Of a DNA stretch of 64,000 bases, positions 22,349 through 32,689 are shown piece after piece. Origin of the DNA: Raphanus sativus (taxonomy: Eukaryota; Streptophyta; Magnoliopsida; Brassicales; Brassicaceae); the NCBI RefSeq assembly GCF_000801105.2, contig NC_079518.1:22362800-22426799 (forward strand), read 5' to 3'. The position numbers and the translations under genes were made by a program. The first letter of the stretch is position 1; every line of letters starts with the position of its first letter. A model generated the notes under the pieces. That model saw only the letters and a list, made by a program, of their open reading frames with translations. It was not told the origin of the DNA and searched no databases.

Positions 22349-23911
22349 TGATATGGTCATCAAACCAGTAGCTGAACCGGAGGTCAACCAAACTATCCAA
22401 TCCGGCCACTTTGGAGGTGTCAGTGACAGAGGTTCAGTCCAAGGCGAATATCTCAACAACCAGAAGGTCTTTTGTCATGAATACAATTGTACTAGAAGGC
22501 CAACTCATCAGGGATTCACTGAGACTTGGAATTACAAGAAAATCTTCTCGGAGGAAGAAATTATGAATTTTACAAACCGGAGGTTCCCCAGCCCATCCAT
22601 GTGCGAGTACCCGACTTTTCAAGGAGATTCAAGCCCAATGAAGGAGCGGCCTGAACCAAAACCGATAATATAATTCAAGAGGAGTCTCTCATCTTTCCAG
22701 GAAGCCCAATATCAGGAGAAATGGCCACGGAATTATGAAGTTATGATTCATTCTCCAAAACCGGTCAAACCAGTTCTACACCTGCCTCAATTGGAAGCTA
22801 ACCGGTTCAATCAGCTTCAAACCAGACATTGGCGTCCAGGAGATCATTTCAACCAATCAGGAGGTATTGAAGAAGTCCTTAGCTACACCAGAGCCCAGGA
22901 GATCAGCTGGTTCAATGAAGAGTCACTTAAATCAAACCGGAGCTATTTATGGCAAGATTGGACAATCTTTCGGTTTGATCATGTCCAAGCTATTCCAATC
23001 CGACCAGAAGACATCAGGACTAAACCAGGACGTCCAGGAGATATTACAGGCATCTAAGAAGAGTTCTACAAGTCTAATCCATGCACCAGCCCCCATTGGA
23101 TCAGGAGGATCCACACTTACACCAAGCTGCCTTATTTGGAGAATCTTGCAATAAAGCTCCAACAGCTCTTTCTTCAGATCAGGCACGACATCAGCTCCTT
23201 CCAGACCATAAAGAAGATTCCCAGGAAGTTCACTTATCCCCTTAAAACATCCAGGTTCAAGAAGATATCAAGATACAAGATCATCTCTTTGCAAAGGCCA
23301 CAAATCAAGCTAAAGGCTAGTTTCATGGAGCCATCAAAGCCTTTGCTTCCAAGATTTTTATTTCAATTTTATTTCTTTCCTTTAGTCATTTTTAGACTGT
23401 TAGAGAGTCCCAAGGTCGAGCCAATATAAGCTCAGTAGTTGTCTTTGTAATAAAACCACCCTTGAACTTTATGAATGAAAATGCAGTTTTTCTAGTTTTT
23501 CTCAAAACTATTATCTAAGTCTTTTGAGTGTTGTGAGAAGCAGCTCTTGAGCAACCTGTCACAGAGTTTTGTGGCGTCCTCAATCCCCCCATCATTTCCA
23601 TCTACTGATTTGCCTTGAGAGAGACTTTAGTCCAGCAAGCAAATCCCATATCTATCCATCTTCCATCCATTGATCTTGTTGAGAGAGACTTCAGTCCAGC
23701 AACAAAGATCCCATCTCCATCAATCTATCCCTTTTCTATTTGCTTTTATTCATATTATCATTCTGATTCATATTCATATTGGCTTCTGTTTGCATCATCA
23801 AACTTATAAAAACTCATAAAAAGATTCACTCTTTGTTTCAGGTACTAATCCGAACTATTGGACTAAACCTCAGTTCCATATTTCCGGACTGCCTGACCCT
23901 TGCCCACAACA
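22349..23911 (+). repeat. 5' LTR of the GAG-only element
   Basis: U3 has the same reading frame as the 3' LTR ORF but with two TAA stops (22671-22673 and 23055-23057). The TATA position is AATATAA (about 23423-23429) against TATATAA in the 3' LTR. An aataaaa phrase follows near 23450. Confidence 0.93.
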
Positions 23912-24447
23912 TTTTGGTATCAGAGCTCAAAGCTCCTGAATCAGGTCCATTCTATCCTTGCATCATATCCCATATTTGCTTGCATTTGTTTTTCCATTTT
24001 ATAAAATCGAAAACTCCATAAAAACTGTCTTTTTGTTTCAAGTTTTGTTTCTGCATTTTATTTTTGTGTTCTTGCTGTTCATCCTTATAAACCACGAAAA
24101 GAAAATAAAAAGTTGTGTTTGATTCAGTTTGCATTGCATTTAGTTTCAAAATTTAGTTTCCCTTTAATTTGTTTCCATTTTTAAAAAGTCAAAAAAAATC
24201 ATTGTCAGCTTTGCATTTCATATTTTCTTTCATTGTGTTTATTAGCATTCCATATTAGTTTCATTTCAGTTTGCATTAAGAAAACCAAAAGAAAATTCAT
24301 TTTTTTTTGCATAGTTGATTTCATTTCGGTTCATATTTGCATATTTATCGGTTTTGTTTAAATTAGTTTGCATTGCTGCATTGTTATTTTGCTAAACCAG
24401 AACTTCCCTATTCTTCACTTGATCTTTGAGAGTGTTTTCAGGAAGCC

Positions 24448-26168
24448 ATGGTAGGAGAAACACACGGACAAAGTCAGATGGCCAAGAAGAGCCAACATTT
24501 GACAGCTTTGCAAGAGGTTGAACAGATTGCTCAGTTGAGGAAAAGAAGAAAGGCACAAGGCCAACGTCCACAACCAGGAGAAAGAAGATTTGGAGATGCA
24601 CCAGAGGCTGTCTATGTCGAGCCCAAGCCACCAGATCCTTCGAGGATCAATAAAAATCCAAATTCTAAAACCCCCAAACTTAATGTTGTTAATTCTCATT
24701 TTGATTATAACTCTTTTGCTAATAAAGTTGAACTCTTTAAATTTTCAGGAAAAGAGGTTATCTTAGATGGGAGAGGAACCTTGATGAATGGTTTCACTAC
24801 AACAACATCTTGAAGGAAGAAAGGCTAGCTTATGCCATTGAACATCTAAAAAGAGATGTCTTTAAATGGTGGGTTCAAGAAGTAGATGACAGATGGTTTT
24901 ACAAGGAGCCAACTATCAAAACGTGGAGAGCACTTAAGAAAGCCATGAGGTATGAGTTTGCACCAGGTTATACAAGATCTCAGATCAAGGAGCAGTACCC
25001 AAGGAGGTATCCAACTCATGGTTCCCAAGAAGCAAGAGAAGCTGTCCAAAAAGAGGGTCAAGGAAGCTTGCCTCAACAAACCAATTTTCAGCCAAACCAG
25101 GGGCACGCCATTGTCCATTGCTTAGGCCAGAAAAGTAACATCCTAAAGGTTATGGAGGTGAGTAAAAACGTCAGCCAAGACACCTTGAGCAGACTCAAAG
25201 AAAAGCTTAAAGCAAAGGCTATGGTAAGTCCTATACTTGATAAATTGGTTTATATATCATCCCCCACTGGTATGAGTCACTTGTCTTTGTCCAAGGATAT
25301 TAAGACAGGTCTTGAGGTCCAGAAAGACATGACCCCCACACCCTTGTTGGAATCAAGAGTTGTCCATGATTTATTTCCAAGAAAAATGGAGATTCCAAAC
25401 CAAAAGAAAGAAGAGGCATCAACCCAAGGTAAGTCTTCTAACTTTAAAAATTTAAAAGATCAGACATGTTATAGATGTCATAAAAGAGGACACTTTGCTG
25501 TGACTTGCCCCACTAAGCAAGCATTGATACAAACATCACTAGAAAAGAAAACAGATTTATCTATAAAAAGTGATAGTTTTATTCAATCTGATTTATTGGT
25601 TCAAATTTCTGGTATAATGAACTTGTTTTTGCCAAAGAATTTTGATCCAGGAATAACAAAAGAAAGAGAGCCTAGAGGAAGAGATCCCACGTCCCTAGAA
25701 AGGCACACCATCAGCATTACATGTGCAAAACAGAATAAAGGAGAAGCTGGCAACAAAGAGAAAATCATACTTCAACTTTTTGATGCAATCAAAGTAAGTA
25801 TGAATTTTAAATATTCTATTTTTAAATCTTCAACCACAGATATAATGCATTTGTCTTTGCCAAGAAATTGTTTTTCAGATACAAGACAAGAAGAAGATCA
25901 CACCAAACAAGATAAAAGGGTGCAAGAAAGGCAGCCATCAATCCAAAGCTGTCCAAAGAAGAATTTAATTCTTCATCATGCTGATGCACCTATGGTAAAT
26001 TCGACCATATCACATTCTGTTTATGAAACTCCAGTATCAGATATAATTCACTTTGTCTTTGTCCAGAATGTTGAGAATTTTTCAGGTTGCAAAGAAGAAA
26101 GCTTCAAAGAAATCCCACCGGATAATCTTTTATTACTTGGAGAATTGGAGAATCAGTCCCAAAGATGA
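24448..26168 (+). pseudogene. gag of the GAG-only LTR element, one frameshift
   Basis: The ATG at 24448 opens a frame (MVGETHGQSQMAKKSQ) with a basic Arg/Lys/Gln-rich segment. Near 24755 the frame shifts by one base, in a short G run after FSGK. The second frame (to 26168) continues the retroviral-type gag core (WERNLDEWFHYNN; KRDVFKWWVQE; FYKEPTIKTWRALKKAMR; FAPGYT). The protein has a single CCHC zinc knuckle, CYRCHKRGHFAVTC, at 25467-25508. Downstream of the knuckle, three loosely similar phrases (GIMNLFLPKN, DIMHLSLPRN, DIIHFVFVQN) suggest internal repeats. The frameshift disables this copy unless bypassed by frameshifting. No enzymatic domain follows. Confidence 0.82.
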
Positions 26169-26245
26169 TCAACCATGAGGTTACCACTAGTGTGAAGTAC
26201 CATTAACTCCAGAAGAGAAGAAATGACACTATCCAGGCCAGAGGC

Positions 26246-27502
26246 GTGATCATTTCCCATCTTTTTAAAGAAGAGCCACCAGATGCACAACCCATTACCA
26301 AACCAAAATTGTATCAAGGTAAGGTTCTAAACTCCCAAAAGAGAATGAAACATGACTTGCTCTATTGTGGTGTATCAGGTTATCCAGTTTTGAGGTCAAA
26401 ACCTTCACAAGGGGGAGGGGATGATGTGGTCATCAAACCAGTAGCTGAACCGGAGGTCAACCAAACTATCCAATCCGGCCACTTTGGAGGTGCCAGCGAC
26501 AGAGGTTCAGTCCAAGGCGAATATCTCAACAACCAGAAGGTCTTTTGTCATGAATACAATTTTACTAGAAGGCCAACTCATCAGGAATTCACTGAGACTT
26601 GGAATTATAAGAAAATCTTCTCGGAGGAAGAAGTTATGAATTTTACAAACCGGAGGTTCCCCAGCCCATCCATCTGCGAGTACCCGACTTTTCAAGGAGA
26701 TTCAAGCCCAATAAAAGAGCGGCCTGAACCAAAACCGATCATAGGATTCAAGAAGAGTCTCTCATCTTTCCAGGAAGCCCAATATCAGGAGAAATGGCCA
26801 CGGAATTATGAAGTTATGATCCATTCTCCAAAACCGGTCAAACCAGTTCTACACCTGCCTCAAATAGAAGCTAACCGGTTCAATCAGCTTCAAACCAGAC
26901 ATTGGCGTCCAGGAGATCATTTCAACCAATCAGGAGGTATTGAAGAAGTTCTTAGCTACACCAGAGCCCAGGAGATCAGCTGGTTCAATGAAGAGTCGCT
27001 TAAATCAAACTGGAGCTATTTATGGCAAGATTGGACAATCTTTCGGTTTGATCATGTCCAAGCTATTCCAATCCGACCAGAAGACATCAGGACTAAACCA
27101 GGACGTCCAGGAGATATTACAGGCATCCAAGAAGAGTTCTACAAGTCTATTCCATGCACCAGCCCCCATTGGATCAGGAGGATCCACACTTACACCAAGC
27201 TGCCTTATTTGGAGAATTTTGCAATAAAGCTCCAACAGCTCTTTCTTCAGATCAGGCACGACATCAGCTCCTTCGAGACCATAAAGAAGATTCCCAGGAA
27301 GCTCACTTATCCCCTTAAACCATCCAGGTTCAAGAAGATATCAAGATACAAGATCATCTCTTTGCAAAGGCCACAAATCAAGGTAAATGCTAGTTTCATG
27401 GAGCCATCAAAGCCTTTGCTTCCAAGATTTTTATTTCAATTTTATTTCTTTCCTTTAGTCATTTTTAGACTGTTAGAGAGTCCCAAGGTCGAGCCTATAT
27501 AA
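26246..27502 (+). CDS. Open frame crossing the polypurine tract into the LTR U3
   Basis: A 418-codon open frame begins in the interior (no ATG at its start; first codon GTG), passes through the polypurine tract (read as QGGGDD) and continues 360 codons inside the 3' LTR. It stops at TAA 27500-27502, which overlaps the LTR TATA box. The protein is rich in Pro, Arg, Lys and aromatic residues (e.g. RHWRPGDHFNQSGG; SYLWQDWTIFRFDH). I recognise no domain. The 5' LTR keeps the frame over the same 1.1 kb with no indel, only two stop substitutions. Whether it is translated is unknown; a coincidental ORF in a long U3 is the main alternative. Confidence 0.45.
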   Translation: MIISHLFKEEPPDAQPITKPKLYQGKVLNSQKRMKHDLLYCGVSGYPVLRSKPSQGGGDDVVIKPVAEPEVNQTIQSGHFGGASDRGSVQGEYLNNQKVFCHEYNFTRRPTHQEFTETWNYKKIFSEEEVMNFTNRRFPSPSICEYPTFQGDSSPIKERPEPKPIIGFKKSLSSFQEAQYQEKWPRNYEVMIHSPKPVKPVLHLPQIEANRFNQLQTRHWRPGDHFNQSGGIEEVLSYTRAQEISWFNEESLKSNWSYLWQDWTIFRFDHVQAIPIRPEDIRTKPGRPGDITGIQEEFYKSIPCTSPHWIRRIHTYTKLPYLENFAIKLQQLFLQIRHDISSFETIKKIPRKLTYPLKPSRFKKISRYKIISLQRPQIKVNASFMEPSKPLLPRFLFQFYFFPLVIFRLLESPKVEPI

Positions 27503-28001
27503 GCTCAGTAGTTGTCTTTGTAATAAAACCACCCTTGAACTTTATGAATGAAAATGCAGTTTCTCTAGTTTTTCTCAAAACTATTATCTAAGTCTTTTGA
27601 GTGTTGTGAGAAGCATCTCTTGAGCAACCTGACTTATCAAAGCCTCCTTTCACAGAGCTTTGTGGCGTCCTCAATCCCCCCATCATTTCCATCTACTGAT
27701 TTGCCTTGAGAGAGACTTCAGTCCAGCAAGCAAATCCCATATCTATCCATCTTCCATCCATTGATCTTGTTGAGAGAGACTTCAGTCCAGCAACAAAGAT
27801 CCCATCTCCATCAATCTATCCCTTTTCTATTTGCTTTTATTCATATTATCATTCTGATTCATATTCATATTTGCTTCTGTTTGCATCATCAAACTTAAAA
27901 AACTCATAAAAAGATTCACTCTTTGTTTCAGGTACTAATCCGAACTATTGGACTAAACCTCAGTTCCATATTTCCGGACTGCCTGACCCTTGCCCACAAC
28001 A
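26422..28001 (+). repeat. 3' LTR of the GAG-only element
   Basis: 1580 bp. A TATA box is at about 27494-27501 and an aataaaa phrase near 27522. An 18-bp insertion relative to the 5' LTR lies near 27630-27650. Confidence 0.93.
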
Positions 28002-28258
28002 AGCATGCACAACAGATTCGCTTCTTTGAAGATTCATTGCTCCCATCAGTCTTTCATTTGATCCATTTCTTCTGTAAAACCACTCTTGTCCTGTAAACTT
28101 CTCATTTAATTTCCATACTCCATCGAGAAAGCAAATTCTGGATCTCTCTAAAGATAGCCATTCGGTGTACGGGGTCGTTGTCTTTGATTGATTTGTATCC
28201 TGTTGTTGAGCGTCTGCCCATACCGCTGCTTCCGCTGATTTGTAAACTAAGTTTTACT

Positions 28259-28594
28259 CAAAAAAAAAACTAAGTTTTACTCTTAAAGGAAAAAAAACGA
28301 TTGAATGATTCATATGCCATGTCCCCCATGTAAACACTTATCCCGCGTGTAATCTCCGTTCTTTTTTTTTGCAGAGACTGTTATGCATGTAAAGCTCTCA
28401 ATTTTTTATTCTGAAATCAGTGTCAGCTCAAAAAACTTAAGGGTTCTTCGCAGAACCCGACTTGAGACTTAGAAGCCTATTCAAAATAAAAATTTCCTAA
28501 TCACATTTTTTATAAAAGAAGAATTAACACTTAAATAGTTCTAGAATAAAAAAGATAACTCAAACATAATTTATTTTTATGTATAAACCTATAC
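28259..28594 (+). repeat. Right half of the duplicated peptide-gene 3' UTR
   Basis: From 28259 to about 28420 the sequence matches 20473-20620 (gattcatatgccatgt; gttatgcatgtaaag). At the left edge aaactaagttttactc occurs twice (28244-28259 and 28267-28282), separated by A only. The remainder to 28594 is AT-rich without a gene. Confidence 0.6.
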
Positions 28595-28605
28595 ATGTTT
28601 GACAT

Positions 28606-29759
28606 TATAGAACCCTCTGTCTTCGTCTCATCTGGCTCATCTTCGCCGAAGGGAGATTTCTGTGGGTTGCGTGGCACAAACACCACCATCTCCGTATCTC
28701 AAGCTTCTGGGCTCTATCTGAACATAAACAAGACTCATGGCATTGGAAATCTCTCCTTGATCTGAGACCTCTAGCCAGGCCATTCATCACCTGCAAAATT
28801 CAGGATGGCCTCTCTGCAAGTTTCTGGTTTGATTCCTGGACACCGCTGGGTCCTCTGGTAAACGCCATCGGTAACTCAGGAACCCGCATGCTCAGACTGC
28901 CTAGCAATGCTGTTGTTGCCGACTCCTGCAGGAACTCGCAATGGAATCTGCCACCACCAAGATCAGACGTCGTTGTAGACCTTCACGCGTTTCTCACAAC
29001 TATCCCGGTCCCTACTGAAGAAGCTGGAGCAGACTACTACTCCTGGACAGTAGATGGAGAAGATTTCAGTGTGTTTCCATCTTCTAAAACCTGGAGTATC
29101 TTAAGAGAAAGTCAACCTCAACAAGCTTGGTATAGTGCAATCTGGTTCAAGGGACACATTCCGAAGCATGCTTTCACAATGTGGGTGGCAGTCCAGGATA
29201 GACTTCCTACTCGTTGCAGACTGTCCTCTTGGGGCATTCTCACGCCATTAACTTGTTGTCTATGCTTGGCAGCAGATGAAACAAGGGATCACCTTTTCAT
29301 TGATTGTTCTTTCACAAAGGATATCTGGAAAATGATGCTCCTCAGACTGTCTGAATCCAGACAAGGTTTCGACTCTTGGAATCATTTACTGGCTTGGTAC
29401 ACTTCTGTGTCGAGCAAGTCGATTCGAGCCCTTAGAGGTATTGCAGTCCAAACCATAATCTACTCGCTTTGGATTGAAAGAAACAACAGAGCTTTCAATA
29501 ATCAGGTCAACACAACATCTGATCTTTTTAAGCAAGTTGATAGAACAATCAGGAACATTATCTCTGCTCGCAAGACCAGAAAAGCTTTCAAGCATCTCAT
29601 GGCCCTTTGGTTGGTGTAACAAGGCGCCTCATCTGTCCAAATTTCTCATTTTGTTAACATGTTTTTTCTCTATTTTTGCCGTGTTAACAAAAGTGTAGTT
29701 TATAAACTTTAGCTTGTAAACTCTTGCATTTCTTAATGATATTTACAGTTAAGCAAAAA
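28606..29759 (+). mobile_element. LINE, 5'-truncated, complete 3' end with target duplication
   Basis: An 11-bp duplication, ATGTTTGACAT, at 28595-28605 and 29760-29770 brackets the element exactly. It ends in gcaaaaa and begins within the late RT/zf-RVT region (CLRLIWLIFAEGRFLWV). The frame from about 28618 is open to the TAA at 29617-29619, giving about 330 codons. It contains the zf-RVT block (WFKGHIPKHAFTMWVA; LPTRCRLSSWG; CCLC...ETRDHLFIDC; WIERNNR). There is no RNase H, so it belongs to a LINE group different from the 16.8-kb copy. The unbroken frame suggests a recent insertion. Confidence 0.92.
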
Positions 29760-29770
29760 ATGTTTGACAT

Positions 29771-30836
29771 ATAAAAATCTATACTATTAAAACCTTCACA
29801 TAAAAAATGAGTAAATCTCTTAGTCAAAAAAAAGAGTGAATCTATTAAGATTCAAAAAAATAAACAATATAAGATTTGTTAAAAGAAATTTAATTAATTT
29901 ACTTAAGAATAAAAACTAGTTTTCTGGAACAAAAAAATTAATTATAAGAATAAAAACTGAAAACACGTCTTCAAAATTATAGAAATGATGACTTTTACGT
30001 CTTTAAATTTTATTATAATATTTACAATCATCTAAATCAACTACCTATGATATGACGTACATTATATTTTATGTTGTACACAGTTAACTAACACTACTAC
30101 ACTTAATTTTACATATACAGTAAAAATCTAAATATTAAATAATTTTAGGACTATATAGTTTCATTGATTTATAGCTTTATTAACTTATAAAATTTTACCA
30201 TTTTAGCTTTATTTAATTCACGGTTTATATATTCATTAAATTTAATAAATTTTGATTTTTATATCATTTTTATTATGTTTTTATGAGTATGTGATATGTA
30301 TTATAAAATTTTAAATTTGTTTTAGAGATAATTTAATTATATATTATCAGAATATTTATGAAATATTAAGAAAAATACAAATCTATATTGTAAATAGAAA
30401 AGAATACAATATATTACCAATAGTACATATATATATATATATTATATATATGATATATGATTTCAATAAGACTAGAAATATTTTAAAAATAATTATCTTA
30501 TTATTTTATTGATTTATATCATATATTAAACTGGTCCAACTTGAGATCAACAAAAATTGTTAATTTATCAAATATTAATTTATAGAGTTTTTACTGTATG
30601 AATAAGAATTCAGTTGGAGTTGATATTAACAAAAAAAAGTTGATTTGCTTTGTGTTTTATTAAAATTTTCTAATTTATTTTATTTTAGAAAAGACACAAA
30701 TATCCGAAAAACTAGATATCAGGTACCTTTTGTTCAATACAAGTTAATCTTACAAAAATAATACAACACAACGAATACAACTATATAAAAACTTATTTTC
30801 TTTATGATTTAATCTGTACGCAATAATCTCAAAATA
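29771..30836. other. AT-rich spacer
   Basis: No gene is seen. A short (at)n run lies near 30425-30450. Confidence 0.6.
29809..29843 (+). mobile_element. Micro-insertion: cttagtc-(A)8 with 10-nt target duplication
   Basis: gagtaaatct (29809-29818) and gagtgaatct (29834-29843) differ by one base. The insert is cttagtc plus eight A. Confidence 0.55.
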
Positions 30837-31005
30837 GATGGAGTATTAGTTAATCACCTAGATAATAAATCTTTGAAAGTTATTTAAGAAAATGAAGTGA
30901 TTCTATTTGATATTTCATTTTGCTCTAACTCACCGACACTAAGCAGGAAAAGCAAAGTAGAGTAAGCTGTACAATGGAGTATTAGTTAATCACCCTAGAC
31001 CGTGA

Positions 31006-31044
<39 letters not shown>

Positions 31045-31167
31045 AATCACCCTAGATAATAAATCTTTGAAAGTTATTTAAGAAAATGAAGAAGTGATTC
31101 TATTTGATATCTCATTTCTGCTCTAATTCACCGATACTAAGCAGGAAAAGCAAAGTAGAGTAAGCTG
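30837..31167 (+). repeat. Tandem duplication of a ~135-bp unit
   Basis: A unit starting gatggagtattagttaatcacc is repeated at 30972. Both copies carry gataataaatctttgaaag and aagcaggaaaagcaaagtag. Copy 2 holds a 57-bp insertion event (see next entry). Confidence 0.85.
30984..31056 (+). mobile_element. Micro-insertion: ccgtgac-(A)34 with 16-nt target duplication
   Basis: agttaatcaccctaga at 30984-30999 and 31041-31056 flanks ccgtgac plus 34 A. The first unit of the tandem duplication lacks it (one base differs), giving a near-empty site. Confidence 0.8.
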
Positions 31168-31387
31168 TACAGACAGCTTCCTGCGTCGGTAGGAAATATA
31201 CTTTCGTCAATCTAAGAATCGGTTTATGGCTTTGTGTCTTTATGTTTTTTTTTCCACTGAATAGTACTTTTGTATTTCAAACATCGAGACAAAGTTCTAA
31301 CCAACATCCAACCGAACTAGAACAACCTAAATTGTTCAAAAGAACAGGGTGAATAAAATGATTATGCCAGAGCAGGGCAATCAGAAC

Positions 31388-32556
31388 GGAAAAACGGTCA
31401 TTTCATACCCAACATATCGCGATATGTTCAATTCATACCCGACTTATATAGATGTGCTAAAACATATCTGAATTTATATGGTCGTGCCAAAACATACCCA
31501 ACTTATAATTTTTTGGCAAAATCATACACCAGTCACCACATCAGTTGCCATGTCATTTACTTTTGTTCGCATGTATGCAATGTCAACTAATTTTGCAGAC
31601 GAATATGCCAAGTATATAATTTTCTTTAAAAACTAAATAATTTTGTTATAAAAATAAAATTTTAGAAAATATAAAATTTATAATTTTTATTATTTAGTAA
31701 AATTAAAAAAATAATTAATTAATTAAATTTTAATCTTATATAAGAGATATATTCGTAAATATTTCGATCATATCAAAAATCGTCCTTATAAGAGTTATAT
31801 ATGTATTCTAATGATATGTTAGTGTTGCAGACGTGTTACTTTTGATTAATCATGGTTGTGTTAATCTAAATTTTTAAATATAAATAATATACCCATGATT
31901 AATAAAGCTTAAAAATAAATCATGTTACGCTTTATTAATCATGAGTATGTTATTTACATTTAATCTATTTTTTAAAATGTAAATAACATATCCATGATTA
32001 ATAAAGATACGCTTTATTAATCATGGGTATATTATATAATTTACAATTTAAAAAATAGATTAATAAAACCATGATTAATCAAGAGTAACACGTCTGCAAC
32101 ATTAGCATTGGATTTGAATCATTACAATACATATATCTCTAGTAAGGAAGGTTTTTGATAGAATCGAAACATTTACGAATATATCTCTTATACAAGATTA
32201 AAATTTAATTAACTAGTTAATTTTTGTTAATTTTACTAAATAATAAAAAATATAAAATTTTACATTTTCTAAAATTTATTTTTATAACAAAATTATTTAG
32301 TTTCGTCGACAAAAAAAAATATTTAGTTAAAAAAAATTATACACATGGCATCTTCGTCAACAAAATTAGCTGACGTTGCATCCACGCGAACAAAATAGAT
32401 GACATGTCAGCTGATGTGGCGACTGATGTATGATTTTGCCAAAAAAATATAAGTTATGTATGTTTTGACACGATCATATAAGTTCATATATGTTTTGACA
32501 CAGCCATATAAGTCGGGTAAGAGTTGAACATTGGATATGAAATGGCTGTTTTCCCC
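31388..32556. mobile_element. Long inverted-repeat element (MULE-like MITE), 1.17 kb
   Basis: The two halves are inverted copies of each other over almost the whole length, meeting near 31970. Ends read ggaaaaacggtcatttcata and, from the right, ggggaaaacagccatttcat. Nine-bp flanks aatcagaac (31379-31387) and agtcagaac (32557-32565) match at 8 of 9, consistent with a Mutator-type target duplication. No ORF. The transcript would fold into a near-perfect hairpin of about 500 bp. Confidence 0.8.
32294..32328 (+). mobile_element. Micro-insertion: tcgtcgac-(A)9 with 9-nt target duplication
   Basis: tatttagtt at 32294-32302 and 32320-32328 flanks tcgtcgac plus A. The left arm of the surrounding inverted repeat (about 31620-31660) retains the unoccupied site. 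Confidence 0.8.
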
Positions 32557-32689
32557 AGTCAGAACATAGGCCCTCAAAATAATGGAGAAAACAAGGTCAT
32601 AAAGAAGGAAGTCTAACTACACCATGGTAGTAGCACTCTCCTTTTAAAATAAACTTCTTAGCCACCATGGAAGCTCTCTGTACTGGTTA

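Larger units (their letters stand above)
22349..28001 (+). mobile_element. GAG-only LTR retrotransposon (TR-GAG type), complete, 5.65 kb
   Basis: LTRs lie at 22349-23911 (1563 bp) and 26422-28001 (1580 bp), beginning TGAT[AG]TGGTCATC and ending CCCACAACA. The primer-binding site TGGTATCAGAGCTC starts at 23915 and the polypurine tract AAGGGGGAGGGGA ends at 26421. An exact 5-bp target duplication, AGCAT, is at 22344-22348 and 28002-28006. The interior (2.5 kb) encodes a gag-like protein with one CCHC knuckle but no protease, RT, RNase H or integrase. LTR divergence is roughly 30-40 substitutions (about 2%) plus an 18-bp and a 1-bp indel. Design matches terminal-repeat retrotransposons with GAG domain. 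The gag resembles gypsy-type gag. It interrupts a LINE RNase H. Confidence 0.95.
21990..28244 (-). mobile_element. LINE 3' fragment (RNase H), split by a nested LTR element
   Basis: On the minus strand, 28244-28002 encodes the start of a LINE RNase H (AEAAVWADAQQ; CFLDGVWKLNEKFTGQEWFY; RLMGAMNLQRSESVVHA). After the nested element the reading resumes at 22348 with ECESLIWAMECIKTHNFSDIVFATDCSQLVKIV and decays towards 22080 (FRHVPRALNLVADKLAR-like). The element ends in an A-rich minus-strand tail at about 21990-22010. A 14-nt direct repeat, aactaagttttact, at 21976-21989 and 28245-28258 is its target duplication. It is about 600 bp without the nested element and strongly 5'-truncated. Confidence 0.82.

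Noticed and set aside
22299..23429. Several separate ORFs in the 5' LTR
   Set aside because: They are pieces of one frame interrupted by two stops, not independent genes; treated under the U3 frame in the 3' LTR.
24392..24699. Overlapping minus-strand ORFs opposite gag
   Set aside because: They are shadows of the plus-strand gag frame, which has the zinc knuckle and the correct position after the PBS.
28244..28282. Duplicate aaactaagttttactc with A-run as a tenth micro-insertion
   Set aside because: The insert is A only and the site is also the LINE target duplication, so the events cannot be separated.
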